DNA of 64,000 nucleotides from Bradyrhizobium sp. SZCCT0153 (GTDB taxonomy: Bacteria; Pseudomonadota; Alphaproteobacteria; Rhizobiales; Xanthobacteraceae). The translations under genes and the position numbers were made by a program. Positions within the stretch are counted from its first letter, which is position 1. Each line of letters begins with the position of its first letter. The stretch covers positions 124,001 to 188,000 of the forward strand of contig NZ_JAFCKS010000008.1 in assembly GCF_018129995.1 (NCBI RefSeq), written 5' to 3'. The notes under the pieces are model-generated. The model was not told the origin of the DNA. It ran no database searches and was given only the letters and a program-made list of their open reading frames with translations. This document shows positions 42,255 through 50,225 of this stretch, piece after piece.

Positions 42255-43061
42255 CTAGCCGAGGGGTCCCTTGGCGAGCCTGTTCACGTCGAAGTTATCG
42301 ACCTCGGCCAGCAGCTCGCAAAAGGCGCGGGCGCCCTGGTCGATCAGCTGCTCGCCCTTCGCGGCCACGGCCAGCGTCGCATTGCCGACCGCGCCGCTTG
42401 GGTTGAGGTCCTGCGCCTGCCAGGCGAACGGCGCCGGCCGCTGCGTCGACAGCCAGCGATATTGCTGCTCCATCGCGATGCTGCTCGCGGGAAAATCCGC
42501 GATCGCATCCATGCGCACCTGATCGGGATAGCGTGCCAGCATGATCGAGGTCTCGACCGCGCCGCCGTGGATGCCGTGGCGCACTTCATCAGCCGGGAAC
42601 AATGTGTCAGCTCCCGACAGCCGCGACCACGACGTCGTCACCACAAAGAGTTTGTGATGCGCGCGCAGATCCTGCGCGACCAGCATCATGGCCGCGCTGT
42701 TGCCGCCATGGCTGGTGATGATGACGAGCTTCTTCACGCCGCGCCCGGCGACGTCCTCGCCGATCCCCGTCCATCTCTTCAGCGCAATGTCAGTCGGCAG
42801 CGTCTGCGTGCCCGGATAATCGAGATGCTCGGTGGAAATCCCGACCGTTTCAACGGGGAGGAACGTCGCCGGAATGTCCGCGGGCAAAAGCTCGCGCACG
42901 CGCGCCAGATAGGCGTCCGCGATCAGCACGTCGGTTGCGAGCGGCAGATGCGGGCCGTGCTGCTCGGTCGCCGCCAGCGGCAGCACCGCGATCCAGCGTG
43001 ACGCGTCCGCTGGGCCGGTATCGGCCCAGTGGATCTCGGTCCAGTCGCGGGACGGCATCAT
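42255..43061 (-). CDS. creatininase-family metallohydrolase
   Basis: A 268-residue creatininase/MftE-fold amidohydrolase. ATG 43061 (AGGA seven bases before) or the next codon is the start. Metal and catalytic residues are visible: LPLAATEQHGPHLPLATDVL (Glu, His, Asp), VIITSHGGNSAAMML (His), and GIHGGAVETSIMLARY (Glu). The family includes creatininase, formamide hydrolases of riboflavin/guanine-type pathways and MftE. The divergent NMT1-type ABC operon at 43217 may import its substrate or remove its product. Confidence 0.85.
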   Translation of the reverse strand: MMPSRDWTEIHWADTGPADASRWIAVLPLAATEQHGPHLPLATDVLIADAYLARVRELLPADIPATFLPVETVGISTEHLDYPGTQTLPTDIALKRWTGIGEDVAGRGVKKLVIITSHGGNSAAMMLVAQDLRAHHKLFVVTTSWSRLSGADTLFPADEVRHGIHGGAVETSIMLARYPDQVRMDAIADFPASSIAMEQQYRWLSTQRPAPFAWQAQDLNPSGAVGNATLAVAAKGEQLIDQGARAFCELLAEVDNFDVNRLAKGPLG

Positions 43062-43216
43062 CAAGTTTTCCTTGGAATTTTTCTTGGAGGTTTCTTTGCC
43101 CGAATTTGTCACGTAATTTGGGGTATCAGGGGACGCGGGCCCGGCCGGCTCGCGTCTTCTTGCGGTTTTATCGCGTTGGTTCGACATCGACCAGCCACGA
43201 TCGACGGAGTCCCATC

Positions 43217-44239
43217 ATGAGCCCCTCTCATCTGCGGCGAGCGTTAACAGCGGGCTTGATGGCCGCTTTGGTTTCGATCGTCGCGGCGCGCGCCGAGACC
43301 CTGGACAAGGTCAGCTTCGGCACCAACTGGGTCGCCGAGGCCGAGCATGGCGGCTTCTTCCAGGCGGTCGCCGACGGCACCTACAAGAAATACGGCCTCG
43401 ACGTCACCATCGTTCCCGGCGGGCCGAACGAGAACAACCGGATGCTGCTGATCGCCGGGAAGATCGATTTCTTCATGGCCGCGAACACGCTGATGTCGTT
43501 CGACGCGGTTGCCAACAACGTCCCGGTCGTCACCATCGCCGCGGTCTTCCAGAAGGATCCGCAGGTGATGCTGACGCAGCCCGACGCCAAGGTCGCCAAG
43601 ATCGAGGATCTCAAGCCGCTGACGCTGTTCGTCTCCAAGGAAGGCATGACCAGCTATTTCCAGTGGCTGAAGTCCGAATACGGCTTCAGCGAGAAGAACG
43701 TCCGTCCGTATAATTTCAATCCGCAGCCTTTCATTGCCAATCCGAAGAGCGCGATGCAGGGCTACGTCACCTCCGAGCCCTTCGCGGTCGAGAAGGCTGC
43801 CGGCTTCAAGCCCAACGTTCTGCTGCTCGCCGATTACGGCTTCAACACCTATTCGACCCTGATCGAGACCCGCCGCGACGTGGTCGAGAAGAAGCCGGAC
43901 CTGGTGCAGCGCTTCGTCGATGCCTCCATGGTCGGCTGGTACAATTACATCTACCGCGACAATTCCGCCGGCAACGCCATGATCAAGAAGCTCAATCCGG
44001 AGATGACCGACGAACTGCTCGCCTATTCCGTCGCCAAGATGAAGCAATACGGCATCGTCGATTCCGGCGACAGCTTGAAGGACGGCATCGGCGCCATGAG
44101 CGACGAGCGCTACACCTCCTTCTTCAACAAGATGGTGAAGGCGGGCGTGGTGAAGGCGGACCTCGATTTCCGCAAATCCTATACGCTGCGCTTCGTCAAC
44201 AAAGGCGTCGGCGCCGAACTGCGCCCCGGCAAGCCGTAG
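43217..44239 (+). CDS. ABC transporter substrate-binding protein (NMT1/THI5-like)
   Basis: A 340-residue periplasmic binding protein. ATG 43217 follows GGAG; the long upstream frame is a shadow. The signal (LTAGLMAALVSIVAARAET) precedes the fold: VSFGTNWVAEAEHGGFFQAV, YGLDVTIVPGGPNENNRMLL, GYVTSEPFAVEKAAGFKPNV. The pattern resembles pyrimidine-precursor/thiamine-type receptors (ThiY, RibY). It leads an operon of five genes in which the last four overlap or nearly overlap each other. Confidence 0.9.
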   Translation: MSPSHLRRALTAGLMAALVSIVAARAETLDKVSFGTNWVAEAEHGGFFQAVADGTYKKYGLDVTIVPGGPNENNRMLLIAGKIDFFMAANTLMSFDAVANNVPVVTIAAVFQKDPQVMLTQPDAKVAKIEDLKPLTLFVSKEGMTSYFQWLKSEYGFSEKNVRPYNFNPQPFIANPKSAMQGYVTSEPFAVEKAAGFKPNVLLLADYGFNTYSTLIETRRDVVEKKPDLVQRFVDASMVGWYNYIYRDNSAGNAMIKKLNPEMTDELLAYSVAKMKQYGIVDSGDSLKDGIGAMSDERYTSFFNKMVKAGVVKADLDFRKSYTLRFVNKGVGAELRPGKP

Positions 44240-44249
44240 CGCAAGGTCG

Positions 44250-45065
44250 ATGTCGTCAGCCAAGACTTCGACGGGGGTCGAGACCGGCCTGACGGCCCTG
44301 GCCGTCAGCCTGCGCGGCGTGACCAAGACCTATGACAACGGCATCATGGCGCTCGGCCCGCTCGATCTTGCCGTGCGCAAGGGCGAGTTCATCTCGCTGC
44401 TGGGTCCGTCCGGTTGCGGCAAGTCGACCGCGCTGCGGCTGATCGCGGAGCTCAGCGCGCCGTCGTCGGGAATCGTGAGGCTGGGGCGTCACGAGGGCGT
44501 ACCGCAGCCGGGCCACGGCATCGGCTTCGTGTTTCAGGAACCGACCCTGATGCCCTGGACCAGCGTACGCGAGAACGTGCGATTGCCGCTGAGGCTCGCA
44601 GGCGTGGCGAAGGCGGACGCGCGCGCGCGTGCCGATGTGGCGCTCGCCAGCGTCGGGCTTGCCGATTTCGCCGACGCGTTTCCGCGCGAACTCTCCGGCG
44701 GGATGAAGATGCGGGTGTCGCTGGCGCGCGCGCTCGTCACCGATCCCGACATCCTGCTGATGGATGAGCCGTTCGCCGCGCTCGACGAGATCACGCGCTT
44801 CCGCCTCAACAACGATTTGCTCGCGCTGTGGCGCAGCCTTGGCAAGACCGTCATCTTCGTGACCCATTCGGTGTTCGAATCCGTCTACCTGTCGCAGCGC
44901 GTGGTGGTCATGACGGCGCGGCCCGGCCGCATCCAGGCCGACATCCGCATCGAGACGGTCGAGCCGCGCGGCGAGGAATTTCGCACCTCGGCCGCCTATT
45001 CCGACTATTGCCGGCGGGTGTCGGCCGCGCTGGCGCCGTCCTATTCGGGGCAACTGGTGCTATGA
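44250..45065 (+). CDS. ABC transporter ATP-binding protein
   Basis: A 271-residue ATPase subunit. Walker A LLGPSGCGKSTALRLI, Q-loop FVFQEPTLMPW, signature ELSGGMKMRVSLARALV, Walker B DILLMDEPFAALDEIT and H-loop FVTHSVFESVYLSQ are intact. It starts 10 bp after the receptor gene with an AAGG site, and its stop overlaps the permease start (ATGA). It is of the SsuB/ThiZ-like subclass. Confidence 0.93.
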   Translation: MSSAKTSTGVETGLTALAVSLRGVTKTYDNGIMALGPLDLAVRKGEFISLLGPSGCGKSTALRLIAELSAPSSGIVRLGRHEGVPQPGHGIGFVFQEPTLMPWTSVRENVRLPLRLAGVAKADARARADVALASVGLADFADAFPRELSGGMKMRVSLARALVTDPDILLMDEPFAALDEITRFRLNNDLLALWRSLGKTVIFVTHSVFESVYLSQRVVVMTARPGRIQADIRIETVEPRGEEFRTSAAYSDYCRRVSAALAPSYSGQLVL

Positions 45066-45880
45066 ACGCGCAAGCGACCGTCACCCCGAAACCGCCCGGC
45101 GCACGACGCGCGATCCGCTTCGTGCTCCCCGTCATGGTGTTCGCGGCGGGGCTTCTTGCCTGGGAACTCGTGGTCCGCATCAAGGAGATCCCGCCTTACG
45201 TGCTGCCGGCGCCCTCGATCATCTTCCTGACGCTGATCAAGGACTGGGCGGTGTTGTCACAATCGCTCGGCGCCACGCTCCTGACCACGCTTGAGGGTTT
45301 CGTCGCTGCCAGCATCGGCGGCGTCGCGCTGGCGCTGCTGTTCAACCAGTCGAAATGGGTGGAATATTCGCTATTCCCCTATGCCGTTGTTCTCCAGGTG
45401 ACACCGGTGATCGCGATCGCGCCGCTGCTCCTGATTTATCTGGAGCAGCAGACCGCGGTCGTCGTCTGCGCCTTCATCGTCGCCTTCTTCCCGGTGCTGT
45501 CCAACACCACGCTCGGGCTCAATTCGGTCGACCGCAATCTCGCCGGCCTGTTCCAGCTCTATGGCGCCTCGCCACAGCAGACCCTGCGCTTTCTCAAGCT
45601 GCCGGCGGCGCTGCCCTACATTCTCGGCGGCCTGCGCATTGCCGGCGGCCTGTCGCTGATCGGCGCGGTCGTGGCCGAGATCGCGGCGGGAACGGCCGGC
45701 GCGGGCTCCGGGCTCGCCTACAGGATCGCCGAATCCGGCTATCGATTGAACATACCCCGCATGTTCGCGGCGCTGCTGCTGTTATCGCTGGCCGGGATTG
45801 TCATCTATGGGGTGCTGGCGCTAGTTTCCCACCTCGTTTTACGGTGCTGGCATGAGAGCGCGCTTGGAAAGGAAAACTGA
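45062..45880 (+). CDS. ABC transporter permease
   Basis: A 272-residue membrane permease. ATG 45062 overlaps the ATPase stop as ATGA. Hydrophobic helices include FVLPVMVFAAGLLAWELVV, GFVAASIGGVALALLF, YAVVLQVTPVIAIAPLLLIY and MFAALLLLSLAGIVIYGVLA. The EAA-like loop around LKLPAALPYILGGLRIAGGL should touch the ATPase. Its stop overlaps the dehydrogenase start as TGATG. Confidence 0.92.
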   Translation: MNAQATVTPKPPGARRAIRFVLPVMVFAAGLLAWELVVRIKEIPPYVLPAPSIIFLTLIKDWAVLSQSLGATLLTTLEGFVAASIGGVALALLFNQSKWVEYSLFPYAVVLQVTPVIAIAPLLLIYLEQQTAVVVCAFIVAFFPVLSNTTLGLNSVDRNLAGLFQLYGASPQQTLRFLKLPAALPYILGGLRIAGGLSLIGAVVAEIAAGTAGAGSGLAYRIAESGYRLNIPRMFAALLLLSLAGIVIYGVLALVSHLVLRCWHESALGKEN

Positions 45881-46869
45881 TGACCACCGGTTCGATTTCG
45901 TCCGAAAAGATCGACCTTTTGATCTATGGGCCGGTGCGGCCGATCCTCGAGAACGGGTTTTCCGATCATTTCGTCGTGCACAAGGCCGAGACGCGCGGTG
46001 ACCTCGAGCGGCTGACGCCGGCGATCCGCGAAAAGATCCGCGGCGTGGCAGTGACCTATCACACGGTGCGCGCCGACAAGGATTCGCTGTCGCAATTGCC
46101 GAAGATCGAGATGGTGGCGAGCTTCGGTGTCGGCTACGACCACATCGACGCCAAATACGCGGCCGAGCACAGCATCATCGTCACCAACACGCCCGACGTG
46201 CTGACCGAGGAGGTCGCCGACGTTGCGATGGGCCTTCTGATCTCCACCGTGCGTGAGTTCATCAAGGCCGACCGTTACGTGCGTTCAGGCCTCTGGCAGA
46301 CCCAGAACTATCCGCTCAGCGTCGGCTCGCTGCGCGACCGCAAGGTCGGCATCGTCGGCATGGGCCGGATCGGCCAGGCCATCGCGCGCCGGCTCGATGC
46401 CTCGCTGGTGCCGGTGGTCTATCACTCCCGCAATCCGTCGAAGGACGTCTCCTACAAGCACTACCCCGATTTGATCGAGATGGCGAAGGCGGTGGACACG
46501 CTGATGGTGATCGTGCCCGGCGGCGCCGCGACCGAAAAGATGATCAACGCCGAGGTGCTCAAGGCGCTCGGCCCGCGCGGCGTGCTGGTCAACGTGGCGC
46601 GCGGCTCTGTGGTCGACGAGGCGGCGCTGGTCCAGGCACTGAAGTCCGGCACCATTCTCGCCGCCGGTCTCGACGTGTTCGCGGCCGAGCCGACCGTGCC
46701 GGACGAGCTCAAGTCCATGCAGAACGTCGTGCTGCTGCCGCATATCGGCTCGGCCTCGGTGGTGACGCGCAACGCGATGGACCAGCTCGTGGTCGACAAC
46801 CTCAAGGCCTGGTTCGGCGGCAAGGCGCCGTTGACGCCGGTGGCGGAAACGCCGTTCAAGGGACGCTGA
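45880..46869 (+). CDS. D-isomer-specific 2-hydroxyacid dehydrogenase
   Basis: A 329-residue NAD(P)-dependent reductase of glyoxylate/hydroxypyruvate type. The nucleotide loop is VGIVGMGRIGQAIARRLDAS. Catalytic residues follow: Arg in LVNVARGSVVDEAAL, Glu in AGLDVFAAEPTVPDEL and His in VVLLPHIGSASVVTR. The start overlaps the permease stop (TGATG), so the enzyme is translationally coupled to the transporter. That suggests it reduces a 2-keto acid derived from the imported compound. Confidence 0.92.
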   Translation: MTTGSISSEKIDLLIYGPVRPILENGFSDHFVVHKAETRGDLERLTPAIREKIRGVAVTYHTVRADKDSLSQLPKIEMVASFGVGYDHIDAKYAAEHSIIVTNTPDVLTEEVADVAMGLLISTVREFIKADRYVRSGLWQTQNYPLSVGSLRDRKVGIVGMGRIGQAIARRLDASLVPVVYHSRNPSKDVSYKHYPDLIEMAKAVDTLMVIVPGGAATEKMINAEVLKALGPRGVLVNVARGSVVDEAALVQALKSGTILAAGLDVFAAEPTVPDELKSMQNVVLLPHIGSASVVTRNAMDQLVVDNLKAWFGGKAPLTPVAETPFKGR

Positions 46870-47576
46870 TGAGAGTTCTTCGGGTCGTCGCACTGGCCAT
46901 CGCGGCATGTATTGCCGCGATCAGCCTTGCTCGGACGAGCCCTGCATTGGCGCAGGATACGACGACCCTGAAGAAGGAGATGCCCGGGCAGTGGGAGCTC
47001 TCGACCACCGAGCGCAGCAAGACCTGTGTCGTCACGCTCAAGGCTGACGCCGCCGCACAAGGCTTCAAGCTCGAACTGGAGCCAGCCTGCAAGGCCACGC
47101 TGCCTTTCACCAAGGACATCGTCGCCTGGAGCGTCAGGGGTCTCGACATCGTCCGTTTGCAGGATGCAACCGGTGAAGCCGTGATCGACTTCACCGAGGT
47201 CGAGGCCGGCATCTTCGAAGGCCTGCGCCAGGGCGAGGGCGTCTACATCCTGCAGGATCTTGCCGCCGCACGGTCGATGGCCAAGTCGATGGACCAGATG
47301 ATCGGGGACTGGGCGATGGTGCGCGGCAACGGCCAGCCGGTGTGCGGGCTGACGCTGACCAACACGGAAGCCGGCCAGGACAATTTCCAGGTCTTCCTCA
47401 AGCCGAAATGCGATGCGGCCATCGCACAGTTCAATCCGACGCAATGGCGGCTCGAACGCGGCCAGATCATCCTGCTGTCGAAGTCCGGCGATGTCTGGCA
47501 GTTCGAGGCCGACGACAACGCGCAGTGGCGGCGCGTCCCCGACACCGCCGATCCCCTGATCATGCTGCGTCAGTAG
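46869..47576 (+). CDS. secreted protein with two AprI/Inh-type (protease-inhibitor-like) domains
   Basis: A 235-residue exported protein. The start overlaps the dehydrogenase stop (TGATG). After a signal peptide (VVALAIAACIAAISLARTSP, cleaved near ALA) it has two repeats of the Inh/AprI beta-barrel: MPGQWELSTTERSKTCVVTL to VIDFTEVEAGIFEG, and MIGDWAMVRGNGQPVCGLTL to VWQFEADDNAQWRRVP. Each has the expected Cys pair. AprI/Inh proteins inhibit serralysin-type metalloproteases in the periplasm. Rhizobial members are poorly studied and may instead be lipid-binding envelope proteins. Why it is coupled to a dehydrogenase is unclear. Confidence 0.75.
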   Translation: MRVLRVVALAIAACIAAISLARTSPALAQDTTTLKKEMPGQWELSTTERSKTCVVTLKADAAAQGFKLELEPACKATLPFTKDIVAWSVRGLDIVRLQDATGEAVIDFTEVEAGIFEGLRQGEGVYILQDLAAARSMAKSMDQMIGDWAMVRGNGQPVCGLTLTNTEAGQDNFQVFLKPKCDAAIAQFNPTQWRLERGQIILLSKSGDVWQFEADDNAQWRRVPDTADPLIMLRQ

Positions 47577-47896
47577 GCGCCGCGAGCGTGCTCGGCCTGC
47601 TACGGTTCGCCCGGCAATGCAGAGCATCGTCCGGAGACGCGCGCTTTGGCGGGCTCCTCACCATGAGGGTCTGATATCTCGCCGCGAAACGCGACCTCAT
47701 CCTGAGGGCCCCGCCGGAGGCGGGCGTCTCGAAGGATGGCCGCAGGTTACGTCGTCGGCTCGGCACATGTGAAGTGGGTTACAGCGTCGGCAGGAAAATC
47801 AGGGCAGGATCGGGACCGCAGGGCGACCGCGCGCGAGGGAACCGGGAGGAAGGCTCCTTCCGTTAGCGATGCGGGAAGTCCGGCAAGGAGTTTTGC
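47577..47896. repeat. 320-bp intergenic region with palindromic repeats
   Basis: Two dispersed-type elements lie at about 47632-47742. One is GGAGACGCGCGCTTTGG leading to CTCCTCACCATGAGGGTCTG. The other is CCTCATCCTGAGGGCCCCGC with a CCGCC/GGCGG stem and then GCGTCTCGAAGGATG. I recall both as common in Bradyrhizobium intergenic DNA. The remainder, to the ribosome site AAGGAG at about 47887, shows no ORF. This is the only such cluster in the window that is not between convergent genes. Confidence 0.65.
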
Positions 47897-48271
47897 ATGA
47901 GCAGGCGCGTCCTCGCGATCGGCATCGAACCGGGCAATGCGGACTACAGCGCGTTCCCGCAAGTCACGCCCGAGCTAGTGCGCACCTACATCGATGCGCA
48001 ATTGCTGCGCCTGCGCGATCTCGGCTACGAGGTCACGAGTTGCCTGATCGATCTCGACGCCACGGCGGAAGCCGGAGTCACGGCGGCGCTGCGCGACGAG
48101 AGCTTCGGCTGCATCCTGATCGGCGCGGGTCTGCGTGAGCCGAGGGAGCGCCTGCTGCTATTCGAGAAGGTGCTCAACCTCGTCCATCGCCTGGCGCCGA
48201 ATGCGGCGATCTGCTTCAACACCACGCCCGCCGACACCGCCGAAGCCGTGCAGCGCTGGATCTACACGTGA
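47897..48271 (+). CDS. conserved hypothetical protein
   Basis: A 124-residue soluble protein without a signal peptide. AAGGAG six bases before ATG 47897 supports the start. The sequence alternates strands and helices (VLAIGIEPGNADYSAFPQVT, IDAQLLRLRDLGYEVTSCLI, FGCILIGAGLREPRERLLLF). It ends with NAAICFNTTPADTAEAVQRW, resembling a Rossmann-like or flavodoxin-type layout. I do not recognise a named family. It lies 242 bp upstream of the protease-SIR2 cluster in the same direction, but the gap holds a possible promoter (TTGTAG at 48351 and TATTGA at 48374). Confidence 0.6.
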   Translation: MSRRVLAIGIEPGNADYSAFPQVTPELVRTYIDAQLLRLRDLGYEVTSCLIDLDATAEAGVTAALRDESFGCILIGAGLREPRERLLLFEKVLNLVHRLAPNAAICFNTTPADTAEAVQRWIYT

Positions 48272-48513
48272 TGGAGCACGGCATTCACATCCTTGCAGCG
48301 ACAGCGTTGGTTCCCGAAAACAGGATTGAAACGACTTGGCGTCCGTGCAATTGTAGCGTGTATCACGACGGGATATTGAGCGTCGCGACATCCGAATTGA
48401 CATAAGCGGTTTTTGCTTTCGGTCGCCGAAGCGCCGGAAGCCTGATGAATTTCAAAAAGCGCGCGCTCCGCATGTGATGCGAGCACGTGTCTGGATGCGG
48501 GAGTAGTTTCCGT

Positions 48514-50214
48514 ATGGTGCGCAAGAAGCCGGCGAGCGAAAAGGCTAGCGACACGAGTGCTAGCGACACAAGGGCTGGCGAGACAAAGGCTAATGCGGGC
48601 GATGTCAGGCGAGTCCTGACCAAGACCTCGATCGCGCCCGATCTGCTCGCCGTCATGGATGGCGGCCCGAAGAGGAAGACCGCAGCAAGAGCCGCTGCCG
48701 CGGAGCCTACGTTCAAGGTGATCATCGAATTCAACCGGAGTTTTCCGGGGGGAATCGGCGGCGCACGGCTTGTCTTGCTGTGGGCCTACAGCAAGGCGCG
48801 CGGGCTGGCGGACCCGGCGGTCCAGATGAAGCTTCTTCCCGCGTTCGGGCCCGCCGCATCCCGCTTCGATCCGTCGCTGATGGCCATGTTCGATCCGTCC
48901 GACGATATCGACATCGAGAAGTCGATGTGGACGGATAATTACGTTTTCGCAAGGCTGACCAGCAAGACGATCGGCACTCTCTCGGATTGCAAGCCGGCGG
49001 ATGTGAGCAGTTCCCAATCGTCGGCAGCGGCTGAGAAGCCGATCGCGCTGATCTACAAGATCTGGCGAGATCACGAGATCAAGCGTTGCGTCTATGAGTC
49101 GGTGCGAACGATCAAGTGCGACGCGGCGTTCAATACCTTTCAAGCAGGCGGAAAGGGGATTGTCTGGGCGGTCGCCGATACCGGCATCGACGCAACTCAT
49201 CCGCACTTCCAGTCGCTCGAAACCACCAAGCTTCCGGATGGGCTCCTGCACAAGGATTTTACGGAGCCGCATCCGAATGATCCCGATGCGTCCCAGGCCG
49301 CAGCTCTGACCGATCAGGACGGGCATGGCACACATGTCGCCGGCATCATCGCCGGGCTGACATGCCGCAAGCAGGACAACCTGCCCGGGATCGAGACGGC
49401 AATCGCGACAATAAGCATCAGGACGGAGGTCCGGGACAGCAAGGGGAATGTCAGCAAGGTCAATGTCGAGCATAAGAAGCCGATCGCGGGATTGGCGCGC
49501 GACTGCAAGCTCGTCAGTCTGAAAGTGCTTGCCGATGGTGAGTCGGGCGATCTCAGCAACCTGCTGGCCGCGCTCGGCTATATTCAGCGCTGCAACGACA
49601 ACGGACGGAGCCTGAAGATTCACGGCGTGAATCTCAGCCTCGGCTATCCGTTCGATCCCGAATGGTTTGCGGCCGGGCAGAGCCCTCTTTGCGTCGAGGT
49701 CGACCGCCTTGTGCACTCGGGGGTCTGCGTGGTCGTCGCGGCCGGCAATGGTGGATACGGTGTCGTCAGCGGCTATTACGGGGCGGCCGAGCGCGCGGCG
49801 CACATGGGGACGATCGCGGATCCCGGCAATGCGAGCCTTGCGATCACGGTGGGATCGACCCATCGCGACATGCCCCACACGTTCGGTGTTTCGTTCTTCT
49901 CGGCCAAGGGCCCGACCTCGGACGGCCGGATGAAGCCCGATCTGGTCGCGCCGGGCGAGCGCATCGTCTCCTGCGCTTTGATGAAAGGCGCTGCCGCGAA
50001 CGAGGCATTGTTTCGAGAGGATTCCGGGACCAGCATGGCCGCCCCCCACGTTTCGGGCGCGATCGCGGCCTTTCTGTCGGTCCGCAACGAGTTCCTCGGG
50101 CAGCCCGAACAGGTGAAGGACATCTTCGTCGCGGCTGCGACCAATATAAAGCGCCGGCCCGAATTCCAGGGGGCCGGCCTGCTCGATCTGCTGCGCGCTT
50201 TGCAATCCGTCTAG
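48514..50214 (+). CDS. cytosolic S8 (subtilisin-like) serine protease, first gene of candidate conflict system
   Basis: A 566-residue protease without a signal peptide. GGGAG ten bases before ATG 48514 supports the start. The catalytic triad is intact: Asp222 (WAVADTGIDATHPHF), His271 (DQDGHGTHVAGIIAGL), Ser507 (EDSGTSMAAPHVSGA), and Asn412 (VVVAAGNGGYGV) for the oxyanion hole. Residues about 75-165 (FKVIIEFNRSFPGGIG, NYVFARLTSKTIGTL) resemble an I9-type inhibitory prodomain. The first 30 residues come from a 15-bp DNA repeat (48541-48600). The next gene follows after 11 bp. Intracellular S8 proteases often act as triggered effectors or processing enzymes. Confidence 0.87.
   Translation: MVRKKPASEKASDTSASDTRAGETKANAGDVRRVLTKTSIAPDLLAVMDGGPKRKTAARAAAAEPTFKVIIEFNRSFPGGIGGARLVLLWAYSKARGLADPAVQMKLLPAFGPAASRFDPSLMAMFDPSDDIDIEKSMWTDNYVFARLTSKTIGTLSDCKPADVSSSQSSAAAEKPIALIYKIWRDHEIKRCVYESVRTIKCDAAFNTFQAGGKGIVWAVADTGIDATHPHFQSLETTKLPDGLLHKDFTEPHPNDPDASQAAALTDQDGHGTHVAGIIAGLTCRKQDNLPGIETAIATISIRTEVRDSKGNVSKVNVEHKKPIAGLARDCKLVSLKVLADGESGDLSNLLAALGYIQRCNDNGRSLKIHGVNLSLGYPFDPEWFAAGQSPLCVEVDRLVHSGVCVVVAAGNGGYGVVSGYYGAAERAAHMGTIADPGNASLAITVGSTHRDMPHTFGVSFFSAKGPTSDGRMKPDLVAPGERIVSCALMKGAAANEALFREDSGTSMAAPHVSGAIAAFLSVRNEFLGQPEQVKDIFVAAATNIKRRPEFQGAGLLDLLRALQSV
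48541..48600 (+). repeat. 15-bp tandem repeat in the protease N-terminus
   Basis: Four contiguous 15-bp units (48541, 48556, 48571, 48586) of the form AAGGCTAGCGACACG encode the low-complexity residues KASDT-SASDT-RAGET-KANAG. The repeat is in frame. Units 1 and 2 are nearly identical; the fourth is more decayed. Confidence 0.8.
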
Positions 50215-50225
50215 GGAGGACGCCC

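Noticed and set aside
46869..50214. Inh-like protein as inhibitor of the subtilisin-like protease
   Set aside because: Inh/AprI proteins act on metalloproteases in the periplasm, whereas this protease is a serine protease without an export signal. The two genes are 0.9 kb apart with another gene and a repeat region between them.
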